In this document: in pieces, positions 34,313-46,235 of the stretch
Layout: every line of letters begins with the position of its first letter
Position numbering within the stretch: the stretch's first letter is position 1
NCBI GenBank assembly: GCA_003049485.1
Contig: PYST01000003.1
Location: 248,001 to 312,000 of the forward strand
Direction of reading: 5' to 3'
Length of the DNA: 64,000 nt
Source of the DNA: Ophioceras dolichostomum
Lineage: Eukaryota > Ascomycota > Sordariomycetes > Magnaporthales > Ophioceraceae
Made by a program: the position numbers and the translations under genes
The notes under the pieces: generated by a model
Seen by the model: only the letters and a program-made list of their open reading frames with translations
What the model was told of the DNA's origin: nothing
Databases searched by the model: none

Positions 34313-35628
34313 ATGTTCGTCGACGAGGGATCAACAGTAATTGACGGGAGAGCGCGCATCAAGCTCAACATGACAACCGAGCCGGAGCGGGCCTCATCGG
34401 GGGCCAGCGCTCCGGCCTCTTCCGGCCGACGCCATCCTGTGACCGGTCCGGCCTCTCGGCACGGCACCAAGGTGGAAAAGTGCTACCGACGCCATCATCA
34501 TGGAACCCAGCGACTAACCGCTGCATCAATCAGCAAGCTTTCAACGGCGACCCGGCACCTCATGGGGTATGATGGAGCAGGTGACAGCCGCCCCTCTCCG
34601 GGCCAAGGTGTCTACGATGTTATGCCTGGGTTGCAGCTTTGCCCGACCATCCCTGCCGCGCCAGGCCAGTTCCCGATCAGCGCGGTCCGAGATCCACCAT
34701 CTCCGCTGGACCCGAATACGACGGCGTTCGTCCGGTGGCAGACTCCTTTCTCCTGGTTCAGATTCCCGGCAGAGATTCGCAAGCAGATCTACCACTACAT
34801 GTTGCAGATGCCGACGTCGACCGAGCTGTACTCCGGCTACTACAAAGAGGTGGAGCGGAACCGCCGCCGCGGCGCCAGGCGGCGTGCGAGAGACGGCATC
34901 GACTGGGGGGAGAAATCGCCGCACCCGTCCCACCCTCGGTTCAAACCCCGGCTTAAGACGCCGACGATCCTGCTCCTCTGCCGCGCCATCACGTGCGAGT
35001 GCCTGTCGATCCTGCGGGCGTCTACGTTCGTCGTGGACCGCATCCCGCCCTGGATTCCCGGCCAGCCGAGGCCCCTGATGGTCTCGCAGTTCATCGGCCG
35101 GCTCACGCTGCAGAAGCTGCGGCGCATCGACATCCGCATCGACCTCGGCCGCGGCTCGCAGCGCAGCGGTTGGATCTGGCTGCAGATCCTCAACGACCTG
35201 CTCGACGTGCTCGCCGAGTGGAACGAGTACACCCATCTGCGCATCCTCGTGAGGATGTTCCAGCGCAAAAACCTTGTGGTCTGGCACGACGAGAACAAGA
35301 AGCACAACCAAGTCCATGCGAAGCTGGCTTGGTTTCGAGGGAAGAACCGCAATTTCTGGAGTCCTGGAGTCATCGATCTGGAGCACTGGGACGTTTCGAA
35401 AGAGGGGATCTTCACATTGAACCACAAATTTGAGAGAGGCAGGTCTTTTTCCGTCCCCCTTCTTCATCTCATTTCCTCCTCCTGCGTTCTTTGTTCTGCC
35501 ATCCTAACTTTCGAGCGTTTTTCTCAACAGACACCAGAATCTCCGACTTCCCAAATGCCGAGCTCATCCCCGGCTCGATCACCGACTTCATCACAGAACC
35601 GCCCCAATCAGATGCCGAGGTCGAGTAG
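34313..35628 (+). CDS. 2EXR/F-box-like hypothetical protein
   Basis: The first about 130 residues are disordered. They are followed by the motif typical of the fungal 2EXR/F-box-like family: FSWFRFPAEIRKQIYHYML at about residues 140-158. Conserved segments include TILLLCRAITCECLSIL, the SQFIGRLTLQKLRRIDIRIDL block and LDVLAEWNEYTHLRILV. The gene has two exons, 34313-35438 and 35531-35628. I prefer a GC-AG intron (AGAG|GCAGGT) because it joins to an acidic end, DFPNAELIPGSI...DAEVE; the nearby GT two bases downstream gives a basic, implausible tail. The ATG at 34370 (MTTEPE) is an alternative start. Members of this family are abundant in filamentous ascomycetes and mostly uncharacterised, so no substrate or partner can be named. 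Confidence 0.75.
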
Positions 35629-35869
35629 CTGCGTGATGGCGCTGTGAGGATCCATTGATAGATATCGTTAGATTAGCCGTGCTCTAGACTTCGCGATCAA
35701 TCCCATGAACAATTCTTGCTTGGTCTCTCTCTCTCTCCTAAAAACGTGATCTCCATCAGGATACGTATAACCACCCGACCAAAGAATAGCGCCATGTATC
35801 AATAGCTGAAGATGTAGATATCTATCTCCTTGAAAGCAAAGCAGACCCCAAACCGCACAAAACCACCAA

Positions 35870-38534
35870 TCATAAAACATCCTCATCATTAAACTCGCCC
35901 GCCCTCGCACCCGACTCAAACCACGTCCCAAAGTCAAGCTTCATCAAAAGCCTGTCAAGCCCCCCGACCCTCCTCGGAACATACTCACCCTCCTCTCTCA
36001 AAGTCTCAACCTCAGCCTCAGCTCCAGACCCCTCACCACCACTACCGCCCCGGCCCTTCCCCACATCCCCTTCAACAGCGTCCAACTCCCCTCCGCCCTC
36101 CAGCACCCTCAGCTCCCCGACGCAAGCCTCGATCCCACCCTTCACTCTCCCCTCCACAGCCCTCAAGTCCATCTTGACCCCCACCTCCTCCCCCTCAAGG
36201 TCCGTGAACGCGTCGATCACCCCGCTGTCCTCCTCGAGGTCCATAGCGTCCCATATGTCGCACAGCCGATGCACCTTGCCCACGAGCGCGTCGGCGTCGG
36301 CCAGCAGGTCGTACAGTGCGCGCGTGAAGTCCGGCGCGTTCGTGAGCAGGAGGCGGCGCGTCAGCGTGCGGAGGAGGAGGCGGTGCGCCGCGGAGAGGGT
36401 TTGGGGGTCGTGCGGCTGACACTGCGGAGATGATGGGGATGATGACGACGCGGGGTGTAGGTCGTCGTCGCCACCACCGCTGTCGTCGTTGTCGGTGCCG
36501 TCGTCGGCATCGTCGACAACCGCTACAGGTTCGGAGGAGGAGGACATAGGCTCGTCTCTGGAAGATGCAGCGGCGAGCCAGATGTCGTCGTCTTCTTCCT
36601 CCGCTGCGGGAGCGACGTCTCCGTCTTCGTCATCATCAACCTCGTCCTTCATCTCCACGTCGGTCTGCGCTCCTGCTACTGGCGGTGTGCCCTGCTCAGG
36701 CTGGCCACCACTGCCCGCCAGGAGCCACTGCTGGTAGCCATCCCACAGCCCAGCCACGACCTCGGTCTGCAGATACGCCCCCGACTCCGCCAGGAAGAAG
36801 ATAGCAGCACTGCTCGTGGCCCATGCGCTGCGCATCGCGTTGGACCGCTCCGCAAGCCTCGTGCGGAGCTGCCGGACCCTCTCTCTTCCGCGAGGGGTGC
36901 TGCCGTAGGGAGGGCGAGGCGGCGGCGGGTGGTGCCTTCTCAGGGACGAAATCTTCCAGAGGTCCGTGAGCTTGATGTGCGCTCTGCGTATGGACAAGAG
37001 GTATGCGTTTATTGTGGCGTATGTCTGGAGGTCCGACGGGCTGAGGAACAGATCGAGCGGCGAGGGCACCTGCAGCGTGAGGACGACCGGCACGCCGAAT
37101 AGCAGATTCCGGAAGGGGGCTGTGGCGATGCCCATGCCGCCGTCTGAAAATGATGACGGCGCGTTCTTCGTCTTCACGAGGCCTAAGCGGAGGAGGTCTC
37201 GCGCCCTCTCCAGGCCCTCGTCCTCCTCGGAGTGCTGCCCCTGGAGCGACCCCAGTGCGCCCCACGTCTTCGCCAGAACGGCGACCACCTCGCCCTCCTT
37301 GACCATGACGCTGCCCAGCCCGTCTCGCTTCTCGTAGGCGAGGTTGTCCGCCCGCTGCCACCGGCTGCTCACCTTCTCGTCGGCCTGCTGCGTGAGCGCC
37401 ATGGCGAACTCGCCGCGACCGAGGAGGAAGAAGTCGCGCAAGACCTGTAGTATGTCGACCACCTTTGACAGTGGCAGAAACTTCTGCAGGATGTTCTTGG
37501 ACAAGAAGAGCCGTATTTTGGTGATGGTCCTCGCAAAAACAGCACCGTCCAGGGGATAGGTCAGTTGAGACAGCTCGCTGAGCTGTGAGGAGAGGTGATC
37601 CAGCCCGTGGAATCCAGACGCCGTGGCGGCGGTGGCGGCGGATAGTTCGGCGCTCTTTCCTCGGATGTAGCTCAATGACGAGCCGATGAAGAGCATTGAG
37701 GACGCTGTTGAGGGTGTGACGAATGAAGGTAGTAGATCTGCGTTACAGATAAACTCCTAAAAACATGAACTTTCAGCACCCCTAATCACATGTTGGGTAA
37801 AGGGGAGGGGCACCGTGAGAGTAAACACTCATAAAACATACCTCGTCCCCTGAAGCGGACCTCTGCACGAAGAAGTCCCCCGCCCCAAAACTAGGGAGCC
37901 GGCCATAGAGAATCCACGTCGACACCTGCTTCAACCACGCCGTCTCTGCTACAGCGACCAGACTCGCCGCAGTAGCCTCAATATCCACATATCCCGTCTG
38001 CATCTCCGTCCGGAGTCTATTAATGATATCGGCCCCCGAGCACGGTCGCGACGGCGGCTGCTGCTTGCTATCGCCACTACCACTCCCACTCCCCGTCTCG
38101 ACCATGAGCTCAACCATCTCCCACAGCCACTCCATCCGCCTCGTCCAGTCCGAGAACTCGCCCACGACGGCCGTCAGCGGCACGATGTTATACGCGCCCA
38201 CCAGGCCCGCGTCACGCCGCAGGACCTGGTCCTCGACCTCCAGGACCTTGCGCTGGAAGGCCGCGAGGTGCACCGACGCGACGGACGCCGCGACGGCGCG
38301 GCATATCACCGAGGGGTGCGAGGACGAGATCTGCGCCGTGTAGCCGAGCAGCTTGACGTGCAGGTCGCTGAGGCGCGCGGCGGACGCTAGGAGCTCTCGT
38401 TCCGGCGGCGAGAAGACGCCGCCGTCGCCGCCGCTATTGGCGGTGGGACTACGGCCCGCATCGGCGCCTGGGGGCTCGGGGCGGAGGAGTGGAGATGGAT
38501 TCCCGGCGAGGGAGAGGAGTATTTCGTGGAGCAT
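35870..38534 (-). CDS. Gamma-tubulin complex component, GCP4-like
   Basis: This is an 859-aa Spc97/Spc98-family protein that should bind gamma-tubulin in the microtubule-nucleating complex at spindle pole bodies. Exons are 38534-37842 and 37756-35870, with an 85-bp GT-AG intron; the splice restores a GDE|EFICNADLLPSFV junction. The N-terminal GRIP1 half carries LLGYTAQISS, AAFQRKVLEVEDQVL, WLKQVSTWILYGRLP and FFVQR, followed by MLFIGSSLSYI. The GRIP2 half has FLSKNILQKFLPLSKVVDILQVLRDFFLLGRGEF, the usual family core. The order and spacing fit GCP4 best, rather than the longer GCP2/3/5/6. A strongly acidic disordered insertion (about residues 450-510, DEVDDDEDGDV and similar) precedes the last conserved block. 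The N-terminus also has a short disordered insertion. Confidence 0.86.
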
Positions 38535-39701
38535 TGCGGCGGCGGTGGTGGTGGTGACTGGCTGCCCCGGTTGCTACTTTCGCTGCTAGGGCTGTCAGTG
38601 TGCCCAAATTCTCGCGCTGCGTTAGCCCCGCGCTACTGGAAGTTTGGAGTATAAATTGGGACGTTTGGCGACTGATTGCACGCACCTGTTCTTTGCAGCC
38701 TCTGCATTCGAATCTCGCATACACAATTGCATGTCCTTGCACAGGAGAATGATGGTACCAAGAAGTTCCAAGCGACACATGAGCGAGGTTTGCAGGATGG
38801 ATGACGCTTGATTGCTGTTTGCACTGGTGGGGTCTTGGGCTCACTAATAGCTTCAGGGACGCGGGGAGCGCGCTGTATGTTGGGTGTTGTTGGTCGACGT
38901 GAAAGAGGCACACGAACAAGTCAAGTAGAAGTGCAAATCAAAGAGGCAAAAAGTGGAAAAGGGAATCTATTCCGGATCCCATTGCCTCAACTTCGAATTG
39001 GCGAGGGCATTGACTTATGGCGCCTCTCGGCCATCCCTGCCCTCGACTCCTGTCAAAAGGAGGGGGTATATTGCGCAGGGGGGTAGCAACATCACCAACG
39101 CGCCTTCTCCACGATGGGCCGAGCCACAACGCGCCTGACACCACCCGTGATCACGTGGCACTGGTTGATTGGGTTCCTCCCACTCAGGGTCGGTTCGGAT
39201 GGGGACTCCTGGGGTCACCGTTGGTTCCTGACGTGCATTTATGTACCTGGAACCTAGTATGTCATGGGGTGAGAAGAAGAAATATGCGTCTCGGGAAGAT
39301 TTGGCCTGACGTTAAGAAAAAAAAAAAAAAAAAAGACCGGTGTGAAGTCCGTCGGAATAGGGAGTTTGCGGCGGAGCCACATGTCGGCCGGAGGGCCTTT
39401 CGTCGATGACGACGAGTCGGGGCTTACAAGTTACCAAAAACGTCGTATGCTCCATTCCTATAAGACTAATTACGTCGACCTAGGGCGGAGGGGAAAACCC
39501 CCGCCCCCTCCAAATTCCAGATGAACAACGGTCTCCCTCGACCCAAAGAGACAGAGAGAAAATACACAGGCGAAAAAGCAGCCAAACCCACAGCTAAAAC
39601 CCGCTCGCGCCTCTTCAAGAAAATTTGCTGTTCGACCTCACCTCCTACCGCTATGCTCTCTATATAAGGACAGCTAGCCCCACGATTTCTTTCTTTCTTT
39701 A
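38535..39701. other. Intergenic, no gene seen
   Basis: This contains the GCP4 gene promoter and the 3' flank of the senescence-domain gene. A long A homopolymer lies at about 39316-39334. Short frames lack domains. Confidence 0.5.
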
Positions 39702-41573
39702 TCACCTGTACTCAATAGGCGCCGGCTTCTTGCCATCCTTGGAATCGCCACCAGCAATCGAGTCAGCCGTCGAGCCCGAGGCGCCGTCGCCCCCGTTGAC
39801 GCTGCTCGTCGTAGAGTCCTTTAGCCGCATGTTGGCCGGCACCGTGACCACGCCGCCGTCCCCCGAGCCGACGATGAGGTCTCCGCCCCCCGGCGCCCGG
39901 CCCACGACCATGCCCTTGGCGACGCTCTTGATTAGCGCGCGGCGCGACACGCCCGTGACGTCGATGTAGACCAGCCCCGCGTTCTTGAAGCCGTGCCCGA
40001 CGTGGCGCGACACCTCCCCGGCCTCGGGCCCCCACTTGTGCGTCACGACGGTGGTGGCGGCCGACGAGGTCGAGTTCAGCAGGTTCCGGCCGGCCTGGTC
40101 GATGCCGTCGGCCACCGTCGAGAAGGCCATCAGGCTCTTGTTGAGGAAGCCCGGCTTGTACCCCTCGATCGGCTTGCCGTCCTTGTCGAACCCCTTCCCC
40201 CCGTTCTTGCCGTGGCGCGACAGCGCCGCCCCGACGTTCTGCGCCACCTTGTTGATCTGCCCCACCGTCTTGGTCGACAGGCCTGCCGCGCTTCCCGTGA
40301 ATGTGTTGATGCGCCGCACGCGGTCGTGCGTCGACTTCTGGAACGTCATGGGCTTGGTCGCCGGCTCCGTCTCGGCCGTGAAGGTCGCCGCGCGGCTCTG
40401 GAGCGCCTTGGACAGCTTGTCCGAGGTCGACACGATCAGGCGCGACGCCACCGACGCGTTCGACACCAGGAAAGAGCGCTGGTACGCCGGGTGCATCAGC
40501 ATCTCCACGGACTCCGGAGAGGCGGGCGATACCGAGATGCTCTGGCTTGACTCCGTCGGGAGGGTGATTTCAACGGGATCTAGCAGAGAGGGCGGCAATG
40601 CACGAGTTAGTATCAGGATGGGTGGGCCAAAAGGCGAGAAGGTAGGAGGAGTCCCTTCCCCTTATTTTCTGTGCTTTCCACGAAAACTCTGGCACATACC
40701 TTTCGATCCCGGCTTCAAGGATGTGTCCGTCACGATCTGAAACCCATCGCCCAGTTCCCCTATGACACTACCATCTTCTTCGTCGATGAGAACGATCTGT
40801 CCCCCAGCCGGCAGGCTGTGGCTACCGCGCACGTAGCCCTCGCCGGGCTTGAAGTCGCCTGGGTTGTACGCAGGGAGCTCCTCGGTGGCGACGGCAACAG
40901 CCTTAGATCTGGACGAAGACGACGAGGACGCCTTTGGATGTGCGCGGGTGACTTGCGCCGGCGCTGCGAGCTTCTCCTTTTCACGCTCCTTCTCAGATTT
41001 GGAGGACTTGGGTGGCGGCGTTCTCTCGAGGAAGGCGGTGCACTGGGCGATGATGGTCTCGAACGTGTCGACATCCTCCTGCACGCCGCTGCGGCTGCCG
41101 ACCTCTGGAAATTCTATCCTGGTAAACGCCCCCGCGTCACGGCCCAGGTCCCAACGAGGGATGAGGTAGCTCCGGGGCGGCTTGTGGTATATCTGTGTCG
41201 TGGCCGGCAGCGGCAAGTCCAGCTCCGGTGGCAGGTGCAGATGAAGGTAGAAGTCCTCCTCCGGGACGGTGCCGGAGCTGGGATCGACGGAAACGTCCGC
41301 GAATGACGACGAGGTCGGCACCATCAGCAAGGACAGTGTCTGGGGACCGGCCGGCGTGAGGGACACCTCCTGGCCGTTAACGATGTGGTAAGCCGACACG
41401 CCGTTGATGGCGTACAGCAGCTTGGGGTCCTGTGTGGGGGAAAGCTCAGGGTCAGCTACCTCGCCTCGCCATGTCGTCTTAGTTGAGGCGCATCCGCATG
41501 TCAGGGCTGGACAGCAGCCCACTGTCGCGTGCCGTTATAGCCGATGATGACGTACATTATGTCCAGATGCCAT
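39702..41573 (-). CDS. Senescence/spartin-domain protein
   Basis: The predicted protein of 541 aa has three exons: 41573-41556 (only six codons, MASGHN), 41429-40700 and 40579-39702. Both introns (126 and 120 bp) are GT-AG and in phase; intron 2 has a clear TACTAAC branch site. The N-terminal half resembles the fungal spartin-associated region (DPKLLYAINGVSAYHI, YHKPPRSYLIPRWDLG, FETIIAQCTAFLER), followed by a Lys/Ser-rich linker. The C-terminal senescence domain (about 300-500) includes STHDRVRRINTFTGSAAGLS, FSTVADGIDQAGRNLL and WGPEAGEVSRHVGHGFKN. In other eukaryotes this domain is linked to lipid droplets and stress; a membrane or lipid-droplet role here is inference. The tiny first exon is the least certain part. 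Confidence 0.82.
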
Positions 41574-44500
41574 CGTGAATCTCGAATGCGACGCCAACGG
41601 CGACAGTAGGATCGAAAGGAGTTTTTGGAGAGCGCTTCTCGGGCCTCAAGGTATGCGAGAGGTGGGTGGATAGTTCGGGGTATGCAGTTTGGAGGCTCAG
41701 GAAGTGAGCGTGTGCATTGAAGTCCGAGAAGTTGTTCACGCCGAAGAATGAGTCGAGAGAGTGAATGCGAGTTGGGAGAAATGCCACAACTGCCTGCTCA
41801 AGGAGGGGTGACGCAGTTGGTGTCAGTTGGCATGAGGCAGGTTTCAAAACTTCGGGGCGCTGGCGCGCTTGTTTGGGCCTGGCCTTTTGGAGAGGGGGAG
41901 GGGTGCTTCGCGCCTGATGGTTATAAAAGGGTGAAGAGAGGGGTGTTTCAAGAGCAACGAGGACGCCGTTTGGTCTGCGTTTAACTGTCTGTATTCTTTT
42001 TGTTCCTACAGAAAATGTGAGGTGACCTTCGCACGTTCTCGCTAAAATACGGAATATTAGTATTTCTAAATATGCCCCTTAAACGGTGCAAGAGGATTGG
42101 CTGGCACAAGGGGGGGAAGCAGGGTGTCTTCATTTGCGTCTTCATCATTCCCCGCGACGCTGCGAGTGACCAGGAAGTGACCAGGCAATGATGCACACCT
42201 CTGGCGCTTAAAGGTCGAAGCTGTGTGGCGCGACAGGTCGAGAGGCCTCTTGTGTAGGGCGACGTCATTGGGTCCGGGTGGTCGCCGCCCAGCATCAGTT
42301 CCCGCCCTCCATTGAGCCAGAAAAAGAAACACCCCGATGCGATCCAGTGGACCGTCCTTTGCGGAGTCCTCAGGCAGGCCAGACGAGCAGGAAGCACGTA
42401 GGCAAGAAGTCGCACTGCAGGCGACTGAGAACTGGAATCATTACTGCCAAGGAATTTGAGGTTGAAAAATGCAATCGGAGCGTCGTCATGGTGTAGTAAC
42501 TCATCGAAAAAGTTGTGCCGCAAAATACTAGAATAGAATAAGGCCCAGCATCATCTGATTGCTTTCCAAAGCACCCTCTAAGACCTCAATACCAAGAACC
42601 AAGAACACCTCCAAGGCCAGAATGTCGTCTTACATACCGAAGAGCGTAGCAGCGCTGGAGCAGCAGCCCACCAACCAGCCCACGCTTCGGGGGAAATGCT
42701 ACAGAATGCTGTAGTAGACGTTCAATAGATGCATGCATGTCGCCATACGGAAGGCAGGCCAGACAGAGGAAGGAATAATTCTATATTGATTCTTCGGTGG
42801 CTCTTGGACCTTTTGGGAGGGAGCTGGAAGCTAGATCCATGGCATGCGTATAGTTTCTATGTCCTCAGTGCTTAGGTTGCCTTACTTTGAGCGCTCTCTC
42901 TGGAGTTGGCTCCCTCTTCCCAGTTGCGACTGAAAGCTCTCGTGGCCAACATTATATTTGGCGTGTTCCTTGCTTGCAAGTGTGGCGCGCTAGCCCACTA
43001 TCTCTCTGATCATCCAAAAAGTAATGGCTTCGCAAAATTGTTTCCTGCTTTTACGTCACGAATTGAAAGGAGAGTGCATCGAAGATCTCATTCAGCAGGA
43101 CTACGGGCGTTGAGATCGCCCTCCAAATGGATGGGCAGGTCCCGTCCTTGCAAAGAAGCAAGGTACACGGGTCGGGCTACGGCAGGGACAGCTGACCAAT
43201 GCTCAGTCTGGCAGGTCCCCTTCATCGGACTGCGGGCAAGAGCAACTCTCTCCCTCCTCTGCTTTACGAGATCGTCTGTCGACCTCTAGCTGCCTTTCAT
43301 GGTGTATTTCGTATGACTTACTCTTCCCCCCTTACTTCCACGCATCCCACACTTTCCCTGCCTCTCTCATTCCGTTTAAGCGGAAAATTAGCTCGGGGCT
43401 TGTCAAGTGGCTGGCAATTCATCCGCAGATCTTCCCGTCCCGTTGGAAGCGGTCAAGGGTGCCTTAAAGGCACCTCAAAGGTACCCTCAACAAGCCTAGC
43501 CAATACGCAATGAGGAAAAAAAATCCATTACGAAGAACAGAAATCCCAGAGTCCTCAAGAGTTTTCGTGGGCCGAAGCAAGCTTCTGGCAAAGTCGGCTG
43601 GCATATGCTTGGCCAGCGCACTTTTTCTTGCCGGGAGGAAGAAAGCAGACAGAGCAGACAACAGCACGCGATGCCGTTTCTGATTTCGATAGTTCAGCTC
43701 GTCGGACGAATGAGCACCAGAACCGGACCATTTTGGTTCGGTCCCCGCCCTCGCACAAGGAGGCGGGCAGCCGGGCAGGGGTGTTGGGTGGTGCAGCACC
43801 CGAGCACAGAGCACAGAACCTCCAACCTCCATGGGTCGGGCCATGGCTACCATGGCATGGGGTGGTGCGAAGTGATAAGTGACGAATTGGGGAAACTCAT
43901 CACAACCAGTTTGGGGTCCACGGCAGGCAGGACACTTCTCGGCTTCCTGGATTGAGCTGCTGCACCCGTTGGCGTCCCATTAGAATGCTTCTTGAGACTT
44001 CAGCTTAGCAGCCGATCGGCCCAGTCTCGACACCGAAGATATCAATGCCGACCTTCGGGCATGCTGTCACAATGAGGCATGTGGCCTGGTAGGAGACGGG
44101 GGCGGGGCGGGGACACAAGAGGTATTCCCTCACCTCTTTGCAAGACTGTCCCGTCACAAAGCCGAGAACCATGGGAACCTTTGGCTTGTTGGTGTTGGTA
44201 TAGAAACTGTTGGCAACCTACCCTATCGTCCAACATGCCATAGGTGCTTATACGCATACCTCCTAAATTGTGCACCTTTGGATAATCCGGACAGTTGCGG
44301 TCTGGTCGGTCTGGACTCTGGAGGTCTGGGACGAAAAGTACGCGATGTGCCCACACCCCAACAAGCGCAGGCCGTCTTACCCCTCTTCCATCCTAGCGTG
44401 GGGTTCATCCTTGATGCCCTTCCTGGCCGCCAGCCTGAGCCTGCTCTCCCTACATTCCCTGCTCTCTCCGCGGGGGAGGAGCCAAGGGCTATCACACCGG

Positions 44501-46235
44501 GAACCGAAGCTGAAGCCCCCAAGCGGCGCGTGCCTCCTCTTTGTTCCTCTCCCGCCGGCCCAGCCCTTTGCCCCAAGCAGGCTGGCAATTGGTCCTGTTT
44601 GGGGCGACAGGGGTGCTTAGCGTACCGCTACTTCGTCTTCCCGCTTTCCCACCGCCTCCTGCCCTGAAAACACCACTGCCCGGAGACCCCTTGCACACAC
44701 ACAGAAAAGTCCCTCGACACTGGCCACCCACATGGGCTGGCACGGAGCATTCGAGCATGGGGTATGAGGCATGGGGCATGGGGGGAAGTATGAGGAGGGA
44801 CCAAAGGCGGCGGCCGGGGGGGGAAGTGGGCTGGTTTCCGACCCGTCCTCGGGAATGATTATGAGTGATTGATATTCGAGAAAACAACCCCGTCCTTTTT
44901 TGGTTTACATAGTAGATCTCGCGCCGCCATCGTGGTCTGCCCGGATTCTGTTTCTTTTATCGTCGTCCCGCCCAGTCCAGCAATTCTCTCGAGCTGCTGT
45001 TGTACTTCCCACGACGCGGGCCCCCTCGAGCTCTGGAACTGGCAGGTGTCTCATTCTTCCTCCAATCATATAGGAGACTACCGATCCCGTTCCACCCAAA
45101 ACGAGACGCGAAGAGAAAAGAGCTTGCTAGCTGCGAGACGGCAGGTATACACAGTAGCCAGCTGTTGTGCTCGGCGGGTTTTGATATCTGTCAACCAACC
45201 AAGGCGCCGCGGAAAAGGGAAGGGCAAGCAAGCAACCGGAGCAACCAAAGCAACCAAGCCTGCAGAGCACGGACACGCATCACTGCGCTTGTCGACAACT
45301 TCACACACACACGCACGGGTTTCCTCATCCCTTGGAGCTTCGCTTCACAGTCTCTAAAGCCACTGTGACTGCGCAATTCCGTTGCCTGACTGGATCCTGA
45401 GCTCCCGGCTCAGAAGCACCTTGCTTTTTCATCGCGTGCCAGCATCACATCGCGTGCCAACTCCGTCCGACTACAGTATTACAACCACACCCCTTACATA
45501 CTACGTAGTGGACCCAGCCCGTCCTGGACCTCAGGAGCAAAACAGTCACGCCATCACAGGAGCTGGACGTCAGGACGCAAGCAAGAATAGGATCAAAAAG
45601 GACGGAGTACGGAGTACAGACATATCGTACAGATACTTCACAACAGCCAAGCCAAGAAGCTGTACAACCCGCCGATCGCCATCCGTTACCGCCCCATTGG
45701 CCCCAGTTCAACAACGCTCATTACCATCTACCGTCTTTTTTGGGATCGTTTTCGTGCGTTTCCGTCCTGCCTCTCCGCCGACAGCCTCATATCACTCCTC
45801 CTTTCCACGACGGGTAGCTGCATACCCAGGACGCCGTAGCACCTCCGCCGACAGCTCGCCGACATTTCGCAAGGCTCCTGAGTCCACCCCTCCCCTCTCC
45901 CCTCGGTCCCCATCCTCTTTCCCGTCGGTCTACTTCGGGGCAGAAAGGGAAGGCGACACGAACGAACTCCTACCCCTCTAAGCTAGCATCTGCATTTAGC
46001 TTTCCGGACTCATCTTTCGGTCGTGTTCCCTCCGTGCTGCGTTGCTCCTGTACACCGCCAACTTCTGGGAACAAGCGCTCGCCCAACCTGGCCCGCTGCC
46101 AACAGCCGTCGCTGTCGACGTTATCTCACGGCGGCCCCTCTCTCTACCCGTTGGCCCCAGCTCTCTTTTAGCCTCTCCTTTCCCGCTTTTCTTTCCCCTC
46201 GGTAGGGTCTACCTAAGACCCAACTCATAACCATT
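41574..46235. other. Gene-poor stretch of about 4.7 kb
   Basis: This holds the promoter of the senescence-domain gene and the long, ATG-poor upstream region of the transcription factor. A canonical TATAAAAG element on the + strand at 41922-41929 has no ORF downstream. A 15-bp imperfect palindrome (GTGCCTTAAAGGCAC) lies at 43459-43473, and TACTACGTAGTG at 45499-45510. Short frames on both strands at 44040-44890 have no domains. A non-coding RNA cannot be excluded. Confidence 0.45.

Noticed and set aside
38700..38725. A GCATTCGAATCTCGC stretch resembling a tRNA B box
   Set aside because: No A box or cloverleaf-forming arms could be found in the preceding 70 bases.
44040..44890. Several 100-130-codon frames on both strands
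   Set aside because: They overlap each other, lack domains, and sit in Pro/Leu-rich low-complexity sequence; no consistent gene model emerges.
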